NCBI RefSeq assembly: GCF_921293095.1
Contig: NC_060259.1
Coordinates: 44,001,812-44,065,811, forward strand
Length of the DNA: 64,000 bases
Direction of reading: 5' to 3'
Source: Ischnura elegans
Lineage: Eukaryota > Arthropoda > Insecta > Odonata > Coenagrionidae
Shown here piece after piece: positions 36,322 to 45,882 of the stretch; position 1 is the first letter of the stretch, and every line of letters starts with the position of its first letter. The translations under genes were made by a program, and so were the position numbers. The notes beneath the pieces were generated by a model, which ran no database searches, was not told where the DNA came from, and saw only the letters and a program-made list of their open reading frames with translations.

Positions 36322-37429
36322 CACGTCCCCACTCGCAACTGCCACTACCATTTCCCGCGATCCTAAGGTTGCCAAAAAAACATAACCATCTCCCACAGCT
36401 TCCGGCAGGCACTACCTCGGCTTTCGGTAAAAAATGTATCCGAAAGATCACATTTCCGAAGCCACATGCTAATTCTTTAAACTTTCATACTGTCCCCCGA
36501 TGTCCATGCCAAGGCGAATCTCCACACGAATGGTAAAATTATGATCAACTAGGACCGGCCAATTCTGCGCCCAAGAAATAATTACACTAATTTTTCTTGC
36601 TAACGCTAAACCACAGGCAACTGATCGAAAAAAAATATATGCAGAAAACGAACTTCGTTGAGAACTTGAGGTATTGGTAAAAGGCAAGTAACTAGGATCA
36701 ACTATTTCTTCAGGGCCTTCCTCCGAGCACTACCGACCCGACGAATTATCGGATAAACTCGCAGTTTTGCTATTTTGAATAATAACTAGATCCCAGTTTT
36801 TAATAATTCGACACCAGCGCCTTAATTTCGTTTTTCCTGCAGTAGGAAGTATGTGAACTAGGCGATCGTCACTATACGACCCCGCGATCAGAGTCTGAGT
36901 TTAAGCCCGTATATTTATCCGGTTTTGTTTTGTTTCCTTTTGTCTCATGCAAAGCAAGTGACCGTACTATTAGCGGCAACTCAATGAATATTTGTTTACC
37001 AATTCAAAATTGATTAAACTACCTATTTTAGTTATGCGTATTATAGCCCACACAGAACAAAATATCTTCTAGATATGTACAGTATGTCTACAATATCTTG
37101 GATATCTTAAATATCTACCAGATGTCTAGAACATTTCTTTTATGAACGGAGACTTATTGTTTATGTTCAATGCTATTAGCCAAACAACCTTGGAATTTAG
37201 AGGCTCCACTCACCTTTTTTTCCGGCACCACCAGTATATATTAACTGACAGCCTACAGGCTGTCAGTTGAATAATAAACTGGCATGTTATACCAAAAGAT
37301 GTTATAATCAAATCATTTATCCCAAACTTTCCCCTTGGGTTCAATTTGAATATGAATGTCTAGAAAATATGTGATCAAGATATCTTGTATGTAGGTATAG
37401 GAAAAGCAGACACACATCTACAAAATGTG
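36322..37429. other. Upstream region of the sulfotransferase gene
   Basis: About 1.1 kb expected to hold the promoter and 5' UTR. CpG-containing segments occur around 36340-36370 and 36720-36890, higher than the surroundings, suggesting a start region, but no TATA box or initiator can be fixed. A 26-bp palindrome lies at 37243-37268. No coding features are recognised. Confidence 0.4.
37243..37268. repeat. 12-bp perfect palindrome with 2-nt centre
   Basis: AACTGACAGCCT, AC, AGGCTGTCAGTT, a perfect inverted repeat. It lies about 900 bp upstream of the sulfotransferase start. No transposon ends are seen beside it. It could be a cruciform, a transcription-factor site or a relic of nested insertions. 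Confidence 0.6.
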
Positions 37430-37437
37430 TAGGTGAT

Positions 37438-37669
37438 CATGGGCGTATCCAGGGAAAGGAGGGGGAAGCTGCCGCCCCTAGAAGAAAAAATCGCAAATGT
37501 ATTTAAGGAAAATATAATTTTTTCAAGAAAATGATTTGAAAAACTAGTAAAGAGCTTTTACAGTTTCCTTTAAGTGTTGATTTCATTCACCTTTTCCATC
37601 CTAAAATCTTACCTACGACTTGAACAACGATGGCTTGCCCCCCTAGTTTTCATCCTGGGTACGCCCTTA
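37438..37669. mobile_element. hAT-type MITE (GGGCGTAYCCAGG ends)
   Basis: A 232-bp element between 8-bp duplications TAGGTGAT (37430-37437 and 37670-37677). The left end is CATGGGCGTATCCAGG and the right end reverse-complemented is TAAGGGCGTACCCAGG. No coding capacity. The 8-bp duplication supports hAT, though the family is assigned from structure only. Confidence 0.8.
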
Positions 37670-37725
37670 TAGGTGATGTCAACAAGTTATTACAAGATAT
37701 TTTCTAGATATTAGTAAAAGACTTA

Positions 37726-37868
37726 TGTAGTAAAATATCAGTTTCAGTAAAAACCTAATCAAGGTTTTATTCAGCAAGAATAACACAGTTTAAGTAAACA
37801 ACTTAAGTGTTGCCACGACAAATACAATTATTAAATTAAGATCAACAACATAGTATGTTTATACCACA
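37726..37868 (-). repeat. 3' LTR of the complete gypsy element
   Basis: 143 bp. In the sense direction it begins TGTGGTATAAAC and ends ATTTTACTACA. It contains AATAAA at LTR positions 98-103, inside the 16-nt block (37766-37781) that is complementary to the primer region next to the other LTR. It is preceded in sense by the polypurine tract. Confidence 0.96.
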
Positions 37869-37889
37869 TTCACCCCCACTAAAAATCGA

Positions 37890-38684
37890 TTAGTATCTGA
37901 TGTAGTCATTTAGATAAGCTGGTAGCCTTCGCTGCCGTCCACGTGGAGAACCTTTCTGTGGAGATGGACTCTTGGGTTGTTCAGAGACACTCTTACTCGA
38001 ATTAGGTATGCCCTTATCTTGCCCTGTCTCCTCATCGCATGAGGAGTTTTGTGATGTCAGTTCTCCGGAGTCAATAGATGGGCTCAAGGGAGGTCCGTCA
38101 AGCTTGACTGGGAAGTCCCCTCTTGGAGCCAAATGTCTAATGGAAACACTTGATTCTTGCCCATTGGGAAGCTTTACATATGCATAGTCTGGATTTGCCT
38201 CTATTAATTCGACTTCCTGAACAATCGGGTCATACTTGCTGTGCCGCAAATGGTTTTTCATTAAAACTTGACCTGGTTTAGTTAACCATGTAGGCAAGGA
38301 GCGACCATTGAAAGATCTCCTGGGATGAGTGAACATACGTTCATGTGGGGTAGCATTTGTTGAGGTGCACAACAGTGATCTAATAGAGTGAAGTGCTGAC
38401 TGAAGCACTTCTTCCCATTGTTCTGTCTTTAACCCTTTTGACTTTAAGGTCAAAAGTACAGTCTTCCATATTATTCCATTGTATCTTTCGACCTGACCAT
38501 TTCCTTGGGGGCTGTAGGCAGTAGTTCTACTTGTAGCAACGCCTAAGGAGGTGAGAAATGATTTCAGTTCATGTGACATGAACGAAGCTCCTCTGTCGGA
38601 ATGTATATATAAGCTGGTGTACCAAAGAGCAAAAACACCATAGTCAATACTCTCACAACAGTAGATGCCGAAATATCTGTACAA
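37890..38684 (-). pseudogene. Gypsy integrase, C-terminal part (frame-shifted)
   Basis: Open frame holding the second half of the integrase. It has the second catalytic Asp in HSDRGASF and the Glu in NGQVERYNG, then a GPF-like downstream region and a basic, proline-rich tail ending LPAYLNDYIRY just before the polypurine tract. It overlaps the main polyprotein frame at 38564-38684. The two frames are separated by a 2-nt length difference in a TA-repeat run at about 38602-38612. It would have been one protein with the upstream frame in an intact copy. Confidence 0.93.
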
Positions 38685-41467
38685 GGAAATGCAAAAGGGA
38701 ACCTTGAATATTCATCAACAATAGTCAGTAGAAAACGGTTCTTGGATGAGCTAGGTAAGGGTCCTTTGAAGTCTAAGCTTAATCTCTCAAATGGAGAAGT
38801 TGCCTTTATAAGCTGCCCTTCATTTCTACAGAATCGAGGTTTTAATTCATTGCAGCAGGTGCAAGAATTAATCACTCCTTTAATTTCTTCTAGTGTGTAG
38901 GGCAGGTTTTTAGCTCTAACCCAGTGGTGCATTCTTGTTACACCCGGATGACATAAAGCATCATGTAGTTCTTTGAGGTTCATTCTTCCCTCTAAGTAGG
39001 TACTTGCTGTAATCCTCGACATTGTGTCTGCAGCTGTGTTTTGGTTGCCTGGTCGGTAAACGATATCGAATTTGTAATTAGCTAATTCAAGTCGCCATCT
39101 CATAATTTTCTCATTCTTTATTTTACTTGAGTGATACTGATCAAACATGAAGGCAACAGACCTCTGGTCAGTGATGACCTCAAAATGTCTTCCGATAAGG
39201 TAGTGTCTCCAGTTCCTCAGTGATTCCACAATAGCATAAGCTTCCTTCTCAACAGAGGAATGTCTTTGCTCAGCTGCATTAAGTGTCCTAGAGAAAAAGG
39301 CAATGGGACGTTCGGCTTGACTCAGGGTGGCCCCAATGGCAAACTCTGAAGCGTCAGTTTCTACTCGAAAAGGTGTATTTTCTTCTATTGCAGAGAGTGA
39401 TGCCTCTGCTACATCTTTCTTGAGTGAATTGAATGTTGTCACAGCTTCTTCAGACAGCGGGAATGGTCCTTTTACCAGAAAAGGGCGAATCTTCTCTGAA
39501 AATTTGGGAATCCATCGGCAATAGTGAGCAAACATACCTAAGGTTCTCTGAAGGGCTGGCATGTCATTTGGGACAGGTAGGTTCATCAAAGGTGCAAGCC
39601 TATCCGGATCAGGCTTTATAACTCTATCTTCGATCAGATATCCTAATATTTTCACAGATTTAGTTGAATATTTACATTTATCTTGGTTTAATGTCAGATT
39701 ATACTTTTCTACTGCACCTAAAAATCTTTCCAAATTTTGGTCATGTTCCTGTTGGTCATGGCCGCAAACTGTTACATCATCTAGATAAGGAAAAGTACCT
39801 TTGAGCTTTTCTTCCTTGATAATTCTGTCAATGTTTCTCTGGAAAGCTGGGACACCGTTAGTTACCCCGAAAGGAATTCTGCGGAACTGGTAAAGTTTTC
39901 CAGCAGCTTCAAAAGCAGTATATGGCTTATCTGATTCTAGAATAGGTACTTGGTGATAGGCACTCTTGAGGTCAATGGTGCTGAATATCTTGTATTGTGA
40001 TACATTCCGTACCAACTCCTCTATTCTTGGGAGAGGGTAGGCATCAAGCATTGTAAATTTATTAATAGTTTGTGAGTAGTCAACTACCATCCTAGGTTTA
40101 TGATTATCTCCCTTAACTACAAAAACTTGAGCACGCCATGGTGAATTACTAGGTTCTATTACACCTTCTTTGAGCAATTTTTCCACTTCAGCAGCGATGA
40201 ATATTTTGTCGGATTCTGTGTGACGTCTTGACTTAGTTATGACGGGTTTGCAGTCTGGTGTGAGATTGGCAAATAGCGATGCTGCTGGAACTCGAGCAGT
40301 AGCTAGTGAACAGATTTTAAGAGGTGTTTGTTCTCCATGGAATTCTATTTCTACAGATGAGTGACTCTTCAGAAGATCGTGCCCAATCAGGAAGTCAGCA
40401 CACAGATTTTTCATGATTAACACCTTAATATTTGCATATGTATAGGTTTGAATCTTCAAGGTCAGCGTACCACATCCAGTAACATCAGAACTCAAAGAAG
40501 AATTAGCCATGGTTATCTTACCGGAGTAAGGCTTAACGACTATTCCGCATCTCTCCACAAAACGTTCATTCAAGAAACTAAGAGAACTTCCAGTATCGAT
40601 AAGTGCATTTAGTTCCACTCCATTGATCAATACCTTAGTCATGGATTTTTGAAGGCATAGAGGTGCTGTTACTGCAGAAGCCAAAAACGACGTAGAAGCT
40701 GTTGAATTTGTAGATGAATGTTTAAATCTTGATTTACATACTTTTTGGTAATGTCCTTTTTTTCCGCAACCTCTACAGATAATATCCTTTGCTGGGCAAG
40801 AGTCCCTTGGGTGCCGTTTGTTACCACAAAAGAAACATTTTTCAGATCGTACCAAGGCAGCTGATGTTGTTGTAGTATCTTCAGGGCTATCTTCTCTATG
40901 GTCAGCAGCAGCAACAGGAGTTGAATCTGCTGTATTCAGATAAGACGCTGAATGTAGCTCAGCCAGCTCAAGTGACCTAGCCTGGTCATGGGCCTTCTCT
41001 AATGTGACGTTGGTGTTTTCCAGTAATCTTTCTCGAATACGAGAGCTCTTGAGGCCTCGTATGAAAGAATCCCTTATGTACTCATCTTTATATTTATCAG
41101 CTGTTACTGCTTGAAATTCACAATCTTTGCTCATTTGTTTTAATACCTGGAGATATTCATCGACTGATTCACCCGTCTGCTGAGTTCTAGATGCTAGGCA
41201 GTGTCTTGCAAATATTTCATTTCGTTTTGTGATATATAATGAATCTAGTATTTTGATGGCATCTGAGTAGTTTTCTGAGTCACTAATATACCGAAAGACG
41301 TTAGCAGATACATAATTGCAGAGTAATTGCAGTTTACCATCTTCTGAAACCTTGTTCACTTGGCCCAGGAAATTAGCAAATGTTCTTTTCCAGTGTTTCC
41401 ACTTCGATTCAGCACCCACATGTGAAGGGTCAGTATCAAATCTTTCTGGCTTTAAAAGCTGTTCCAT
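38564..41467 (-). CDS. Gypsy Gag-Pol polyprotein (967 aa, shifted in integrase)
   Basis: One long frame combining Gag and Pol without a frameshift between them. Residues 1-200 are a capsid-like region. Two CCHC zinc knuckles follow (C211-C214-H219-C224 and C231-C234-H239-C244). Next are an aspartic protease motif LIDTGSS (289-295), RT with D499 (FSTIDL) and YLDD (561-564), RNase H with D705, D767 and an AADTMSR end (812-818), the integrase zinc finger (H835, H840, C869, C872) and the first catalytic Asp (LSLDFKG, about 899). The last ~15 residues are out of frame after a dinucleotide slip, so integrase is truncated. The start Met lies just downstream of the primer region. An LDFKGP / TIVDEYSRFPFAFP type integrase is common in animal gypsy elements. 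Confidence 0.95.
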   Translation of the reverse strand: MEQLLKPERFDTDPSHVGAESKWKHWKRTFANFLGQVNKVSEDGKLQLLCNYVSANVFRYISDSENYSDAIKILDSLYITKRNEIFARHCLASRTQQTGESVDEYLQVLKQMSKDCEFQAVTADKYKDEYIRDSFIRGLKSSRIRERLLENTNVTLEKAHDQARSLELAELHSASYLNTADSTPVAAADHREDSPEDTTTTSAALVRSEKCFFCGNKRHPRDSCPAKDIICRGCGKKGHYQKVCKSRFKHSSTNSTASTSFLASAVTAPLCLQKSMTKVLINGVELNALIDTGSSLSFLNERFVERCGIVVKPYSGKITMANSSLSSDVTGCGTLTLKIQTYTYANIKVLIMKNLCADFLIGHDLLKSHSSVEIEFHGEQTPLKICSLATARVPAASLFANLTPDCKPVITKSRRHTESDKIFIAAEVEKLLKEGVIEPSNSPWRAQVFVVKGDNHKPRMVVDYSQTINKFTMLDAYPLPRIEELVRNVSQYKIFSTIDLKSAYHQVPILESDKPYTAFEAAGKLYQFRRIPFGVTNGVPAFQRNIDRIIKEEKLKGTFPYLDDVTVCGHDQQEHDQNLERFLGAVEKYNLTLNQDKCKYSTKSVKILGYLIEDRVIKPDPDRLAPLMNLPVPNDMPALQRTLGMFAHYCRWIPKFSEKIRPFLVKGPFPLSEEAVTTFNSLKKDVAEASLSAIEENTPFRVETDASEFAIGATLSQAERPIAFFSRTLNAAEQRHSSVEKEAYAIVESLRNWRHYLIGRHFEVITDQRSVAFMFDQYHSSKIKNEKIMRWRLELANYKFDIVYRPGNQNTAADTMSRITASTYLEGRMNLKELHDALCHPGVTRMHHWVRAKNLPYTLEEIKGVINSCTCCNELKPRFCRNEGQLIKATSPFERLSLDFKGPLPSSSKNRFLLTIVDEYSRFPFAFPCTDISASTVVRVLTMVFLLFGTPAYIYIPTEELRSCHMN

Positions 41468-41478
41468 CTTACTAAAGA

Positions 41479-41494
41479 ATTCTTGCTGAATAAA
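41479..41494 (-). promoter_or_regulatory. Self-primer region of the gypsy element
   Basis: One nucleotide downstream (in sense) of the 5' LTR lies TTTATTCAGCAAGAAT. This is the exact reverse complement of ATTCTTGCTGAATAAA, found at LTR positions 88-103 in both LTRs. It has no TGG start typical of tRNA primer sites. In Tf1/sushi elements the 5' end of the RNA pairs with this site and primes its own reverse transcription, and the arrangement here matches that design. Confidence 0.75.
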
Positions 41495-41495
41495 T

Positions 41496-41638
41496 TGTAG
41501 TAAAATATCAGTTTCAGTAAAAACCTAATCAAGGTTTTATTCAGCAAGAATAACACAGTTTAAGTAAACAACTTAAGTGTTGCCACGACAAATACAATTA
41601 TTAAATTAAGATCAACAACATAGTATGTTTATACCACA
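41496..41638 (-). repeat. 5' LTR of the complete gypsy element
   Basis: 143 bp, identical by direct reading to 37726-37868. Its outer flank is ACTTA (41639-41643). The self-complementary block is at 41536-41551. In sense the U3 part would be about 87 nt if transcription starts at the block, as the self-priming model predicts. Confidence 0.96.
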
Positions 41639-41822
41639 ACTTAATTGCTTTTTTGTAGACACTTCTTAGGTAATTTGTGCTATGTGGGAGTGGCCTTATA
41701 GTATGAATAGTTTTTCAACAGACATCTCAGAATATTTGGCCCCAAGAACCCCGTGGAATCACCAAGAATGTTCATTTGAGTATTTTTTGGCTTTAAATAG
41801 CCTAATGACAGCTTGATAGTCG

Positions 41823-42015
41823 CCAGCCTCAGTGGCGGAGGGGTAAAGTCCTCGCCTGCCAAACCGGAGGTCGCGGGTTCGAGTCCCACCTGGGTAAGTT
41901 ACCCTTATCCAGGGCGTGGGCATATGTGAATGTCCTTCATTGTTAATCGTTGATTCCCCATTGTAAAGGCCATAAATGTGCTGTTTATGGGGTAATGGAA
42001 ATAAATAAATAAACT
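41823..42015 (+). mobile_element. tRNA-derived SINE with A-rich tail
   Basis: Starts with a tRNA-like head: CAGTGGCGGAGGGGTAAAG as an A-box-like part, then CCTCGCCTGCC, and a B box GGTTCGAGTCC about 50 nt later. A non-tRNA body ends in AAATAAATAAATAAA. It lacks acceptor-stem pairing with a proper 3' end, so it is a SINE and not a tRNA gene. Confidence 0.75.
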
Positions 42016-42278
42016 GAGAATCAGCCCCAATGGAATGGGTTCTTAAGAATCAATCGATGGCAAAGCAGGCGGTGGAAGTGGGAGAACAAACTTCACAGAA
42101 ATGAAGAACAGGCAAGAAGAATAGGGGAATTTTTTCAGGATAGATTGATGCAGTATCAATCATGGCTAATAATAGGGTAGTTTCCTCCATCAAAGAAAAC
42201 AAAAGGCATTGATTACAATTCGTTTATACCCACCATTAGTGTATTCATAATATACAAATTATTTGCTTTTAGAAATCC
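42016..42278. other. Unclassified spacer
   Basis: About 260 bp between the SINE and the dispersed repeat. Nothing is recognised. Confidence 0.5.
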
Positions 42279-42705
42279 CAGTTTAGACGAATGTTAATGG
42301 TCAATTTTAACCTCAATTGAAAAATGCCAGATTGGGGGCCATGTGGTGCCACTCAACGGGACGTCACAGGGACCTAGATTCTATACGAGTAGTCGGGAGT
42401 TTTACATCGTCTGAGATTACCAAAGCATGCTTATGGCACAGAGCTCAGGGAAACATCCCTAAATAATCACTTATTAAAATTGCCTATGGTCGGAAAGGTC
42501 CCTTCATTTAATAGGGCATTAATAATCATTATCTAAGCCAAGCGCTACCTGCTAGCATCCTGCATCGTAGCGACACTCATAGCCTCGCACCAAGGTGGCC
42601 TCACACAGCGGCAGCTGGAACCAGAATGTCGTCAACTGGGCTTTTCTCAGCATTCATACTTAGCCGTCTCATTTTCCCGTGCTTGAAAATTTTCACTTTT
42701 CTTTT
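42279..42705. repeat. Dispersed repeat, copy B (inverted to copy A)
   Basis: Reverse complement matches 1-425 along its length, starting at the TTTAGACGAATGTTAATGGT end. Differences are scattered substitutions and small indels. The matching ends define the unit at about 425 bp. Confidence 0.78.
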
Positions 42706-43164
42706 AATTGCAAAAAATAGATATTGTCATTAAAAAATCTACAAGCATGAAATACGTACTCCAGGAGTAATAATCTTTTGATTTAGGCAATAAAAAATAA
42801 ATAGGAAACCAACCTATATTGAAAGTGACTTTTGCTGGTGACAGGGGTTGTGAGAACCCTCCTGTTACTTCTAAAGTATCAATAATTTTGGTCCTTAAAT
42901 TCATTTCTATAGAAGGCCCATGTTCTGAATGCATGGGTTGATGCTGATGCCATATCAACTTATGGATGGGAGCATGCTTTTCAATATCCACTGAATAAAA
43001 TTTCTCTGATTAATTCTGCCCAATATCCTTGGGGTATCATACTGCAGCTCATTCTTGCAAAGGCGAATTTGTGGGAGGGGTAATTCAAGCATATCCAACC
43101 AACCTTTCAGTGGTTCCGCTGCTCATGCCCGTGAGCCCCTGTAGGGTGGAGGAAGCAGATATGA
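42706..43164. other. Non-coding stretch
   Basis: About 460 bp with no recognised gene, element or RNA. Confidence 0.5.
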
Positions 43165-43172
43165 ACAACTGG

Positions 43173-43431
43173 CAGTGACGCCGACTACATGGAGCCTGAG
43201 AAGGCCTGAGCCCCCTCAAAAATTCGTTATGGGTGTGAGGAAAAAATGCATCAGGCTTGTAGATTTTCCCCGTAGTGTCCAGATATCGAGATTCGAGTTA
43301 TCAGGGTTCTAATTTTGATCGTATGACCCTTCTAAATGCTTAAAAACTTAGAACTCACTACTTATAAAATTTCCCAGGGCAAGATCACCGGTTTGGGCCC
43401 CCTCAATATTTTCTGTAAGTCAGCGTCCCTG
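43173..43431. mobile_element. hAT-type MITE (CAGKGACGC ends)
   Basis: A 259-bp element with perfect 8-bp duplications ACAACTGG (43165-43172 and 43432-43439). The left end is CAGTGACGCCGACTAC and the right end reverse-complemented is CAGGGACGCTGACTTAC. Subterminal GCCCCCTCAA occurs on the left near 43211 and on the right near 43398. Non-coding. Confidence 0.87.
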
Positions 43432-43439
43432 ACAACTGG

Positions 43440-45666
43440 AGAAAATATTTAGGGAAACACGTGGTGGGAAAACTCTGGTTGCTATGAAGGGACTGGATCA
43501 GTGAGGCAGTGAAAAATAGGAATGAAAACGATATTGGGAAGTGTGAAGTAGAAATGAGAAGTGACCAGAGGCAGAAGCATAGTTGGCAAGTCTGCATTCA
43601 TATTAAAAATTCTTTTGCCTCATGCCCTTATCAAATTGTTTCCTCTGGATGCTAATTGATTTATAAAGATTCAGTCAACAAACTTCTTGCTCTTATCGAT
43701 TACACCTTCTATATTTGGATATTTAATTCTGAGAACTTTCCATTTTTAGCCTCAGAAGGGCTGCAGCATTTAGGGGGCAGGGGTTGAAGAGGTTAAGGTT
43801 TCCAAACTCACCATAATGTTTGACAGTAATATTCTTAGGTGTACCCTCCAAAAATGCCTTCCCACCTTCAAGCATACCCTAAAAAAGTTTTTGACAATGA
43901 TTTTGGCTTGCATCGGCAGGGACTAGTATGAGCTTTCTTGTGTCCAAATATCTCCTTTAGTTTTAATTTTTGGAGGTTTTTGAAAATTTTGTTAAAATGC
44001 TAATAATTTAATATATATGTATAATATCTGAATTTCTTCCATCCAAAATATAGTTTTCTTACATTTACAACTGGTATTTCAAGCTTGATAACTGTTAGCG
44101 TTAAACATTTAAATGAAGAGAAAAAATGTTTTTATACGGGGTAAGGGAATTATAATTATAATTGTACTTCTTCTGTCCCTCTTAAGATGGGATGAACGGA
44201 TGATGTACGGGTGAATGCCCACAAATGAGCAGGTAAAATTATAAGTGTAGATTACACCCATAAGTGCACTTATGTTCATGTAGTTAGGTCAACTAAAGAA
44301 GAAGTGGATATGGAAATAAATATAGAGAATGTCATAGATGTGAGGAAAGAGTGGAGAAAGATATTTTTATAGATGATCAGCTCATATTATTAAATTTAGA
44401 AACATGAGAAATGATAAACTTATGCGAAGTACACTAACATAAGGGCTTTGAGGGGTCATATCTTTGAAATGAACAATTGTTTGAGATAAATAACAGCTAA
44501 GCCCTGTTTCAAGGAGTGATTTATGGTGTCAAGAGTAATTTTTCATTTTATACAAGTAATTTTTCGGGATTTCGGGAATTTTCGGGAACGGGAATTTCTG
44601 CATTTCAAAGATAGGGTACAGAGGTCCGATATGCTGTATAAACTACCGTTCAAAATTTTGTAAATCATTTGGATAGGTTAAGTTTGAGGAATAAATTACT
44701 TAGAATTATTTCCTCACGCCATTTAATTCTACCAGTTACGTTTGCTATGGAAAAAATTTGAGTAAATGTCTATAAATTCTGACCTTTTATTTTTGAGGTG
44801 CGACTCGCATGAATTTGAAATGCCCTCTCTTTTCCGCGTTTATCGTGGGACGATAGCACGATTCGTTCATCGTTGCCGCATTTTGACTAATTGCGACATG
44901 TCGATATATCGCATTGGTTCTCCTGTAGCCAACTTCAGACGTAGAGGATTGATACATCCCTGAAATTTTCTTTCAAACAATGTGTCCCAAGTATTGTTGT
45001 CGTGGAATAGTGACAGTGCTTGATATTGATACGTAACCACCCTCTAGGAAGAAATGAAATGGAAGGTCGTTGTGAAGTTGTGAATACCTAGCAGCCGGTT
45101 TCGGTCTTTGTTTTTTTAAGGTTTTGGAGCGAAATAAGTTTCATCGCATTTCATCTACGGAATTCTGTGTTTCATGAGATATGTAGGTATTTTATAACGT
45201 GAAACAATTGTATTCTCTATTTGTAAGTAAATCATAATTGATGAGGAGTAACATTTTGCCCCTCATTCAAATGACTGTGTATGTTTACGTTACAATGTCC
45301 ATTTAAATATTTCACTTTTTTGATTTAACGGGTTACCGTAGTGAACGACCATTATTTTTTGGAAGGACTATTTACTGATTGCATTGCGCAGATCCTGTGG
45401 TTCCCGTGACAAATGTATTTGTCAGCGTTTTCTAAATCCTCAATGTCATCTGATTTCTTTAAGGATTCTAATCGTTTGGCTTTGAAGTAGTGTGGGCTAA
45501 TAAGATACCTAGTCTTGAAATAGTCGGTGTCTCACAATATTGATTCCCAATCTAGTTCTGTTCTTTAATGTTTATGTTGACTTATCAGAAAGAATATAAG
45601 CGTGTAGTCTACCAATTATATCAATTGTGCTTATTGAATGGTATATTTTTCCACGATTTTCATTAG
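43440..45666 (+). other. Intergenic and upstream region of the zinc-finger gene
   Basis: Mostly AT-rich with no recognised element. At 44800-44950 the sequence becomes CpG-rich (for example CGTTTATCGTGGGACGATAG and ATGTCGATATATCGC), a candidate start region for the zinc-finger gene. The first coding exon at 45667 is preceded by an acceptor (TTTTCATTAG), so an untranslated first exon should lie upstream. Its exact place is not visible. Confidence 0.4.
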
Positions 45667-45882
45667 GTGGCCGTAATAATGGGTGGTCTTCGATGTACAT
45701 TATGTTGCGGAGAGACTTTTCGGACTCCTCTTGAATTGGCCAAGCATCTTGAAGCTGTATTGGGGAATATTGAGTGTGCCTGCTGTGGTTTGAAGTTCAC
45801 TAATTCTCAGAACTTGTTGGATCATTACAAAACTCATACTGAGACAGAGAATGATTACTTGAAGGAGGCAAGCGGTAATGAG
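45667..45882 (+). CDS. C2H2 zinc-finger protein, first coding exon
   Basis: The acceptor TTTTCATTAG precedes 45667 and the first ATG is at 45679-45681. From there 68 residues (MGGLRCTLCCGETFRTPLEL and onwards) run to the donor GAG/GTAAGA in phase 0. It contains two finger-like units: C-x2-C with L...H, and CACCGLKFTNSQNLLDHYKTH, a good C2H2 finger. The 12 nt before the ATG are 5' UTR. The low-complexity acidic end (ETENDYLKEASGNE) is a linker to exon 2. The protein is likely a nuclear DNA-binding factor; no orthologue recognised. Confidence 0.85.

Larger units (their letters stand above)
37726..41638 (-). mobile_element. Complete Ty3/gypsy LTR retrotransposon, 3.9 kb
   Basis: Minus-strand element bounded by two 143-bp LTRs that read identical base for base, TG...CA ends, and a 5-bp target duplication ACTTA (37721-37725 and 41639-41643). 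Order: 5' LTR, primer region, gag-protease-RT-RNase H-integrase, polypurine tract (AGTGGGGGTGAA at 37869-37880), 3' LTR. There is no envelope frame. Identical LTRs imply recent insertion. The primer region is not tRNA-like but is complementary to the element's own LTR. The coding region has one frameshift near 38602-38612. Confidence 0.96.

Noticed and set aside
41823-41905. tRNA gene at the GGTTCGAGTCC B box
   Set aside because: There is no matching acceptor stem, and the sequence runs into a SINE body with an A-rich tail.
44766-44963. 65-residue frame upstream of the zinc-finger gene as its first coding exon
   Set aside because: No finger or other motif, and no clear donor in phase with 45667; it may merely be CpG-rich promoter DNA.
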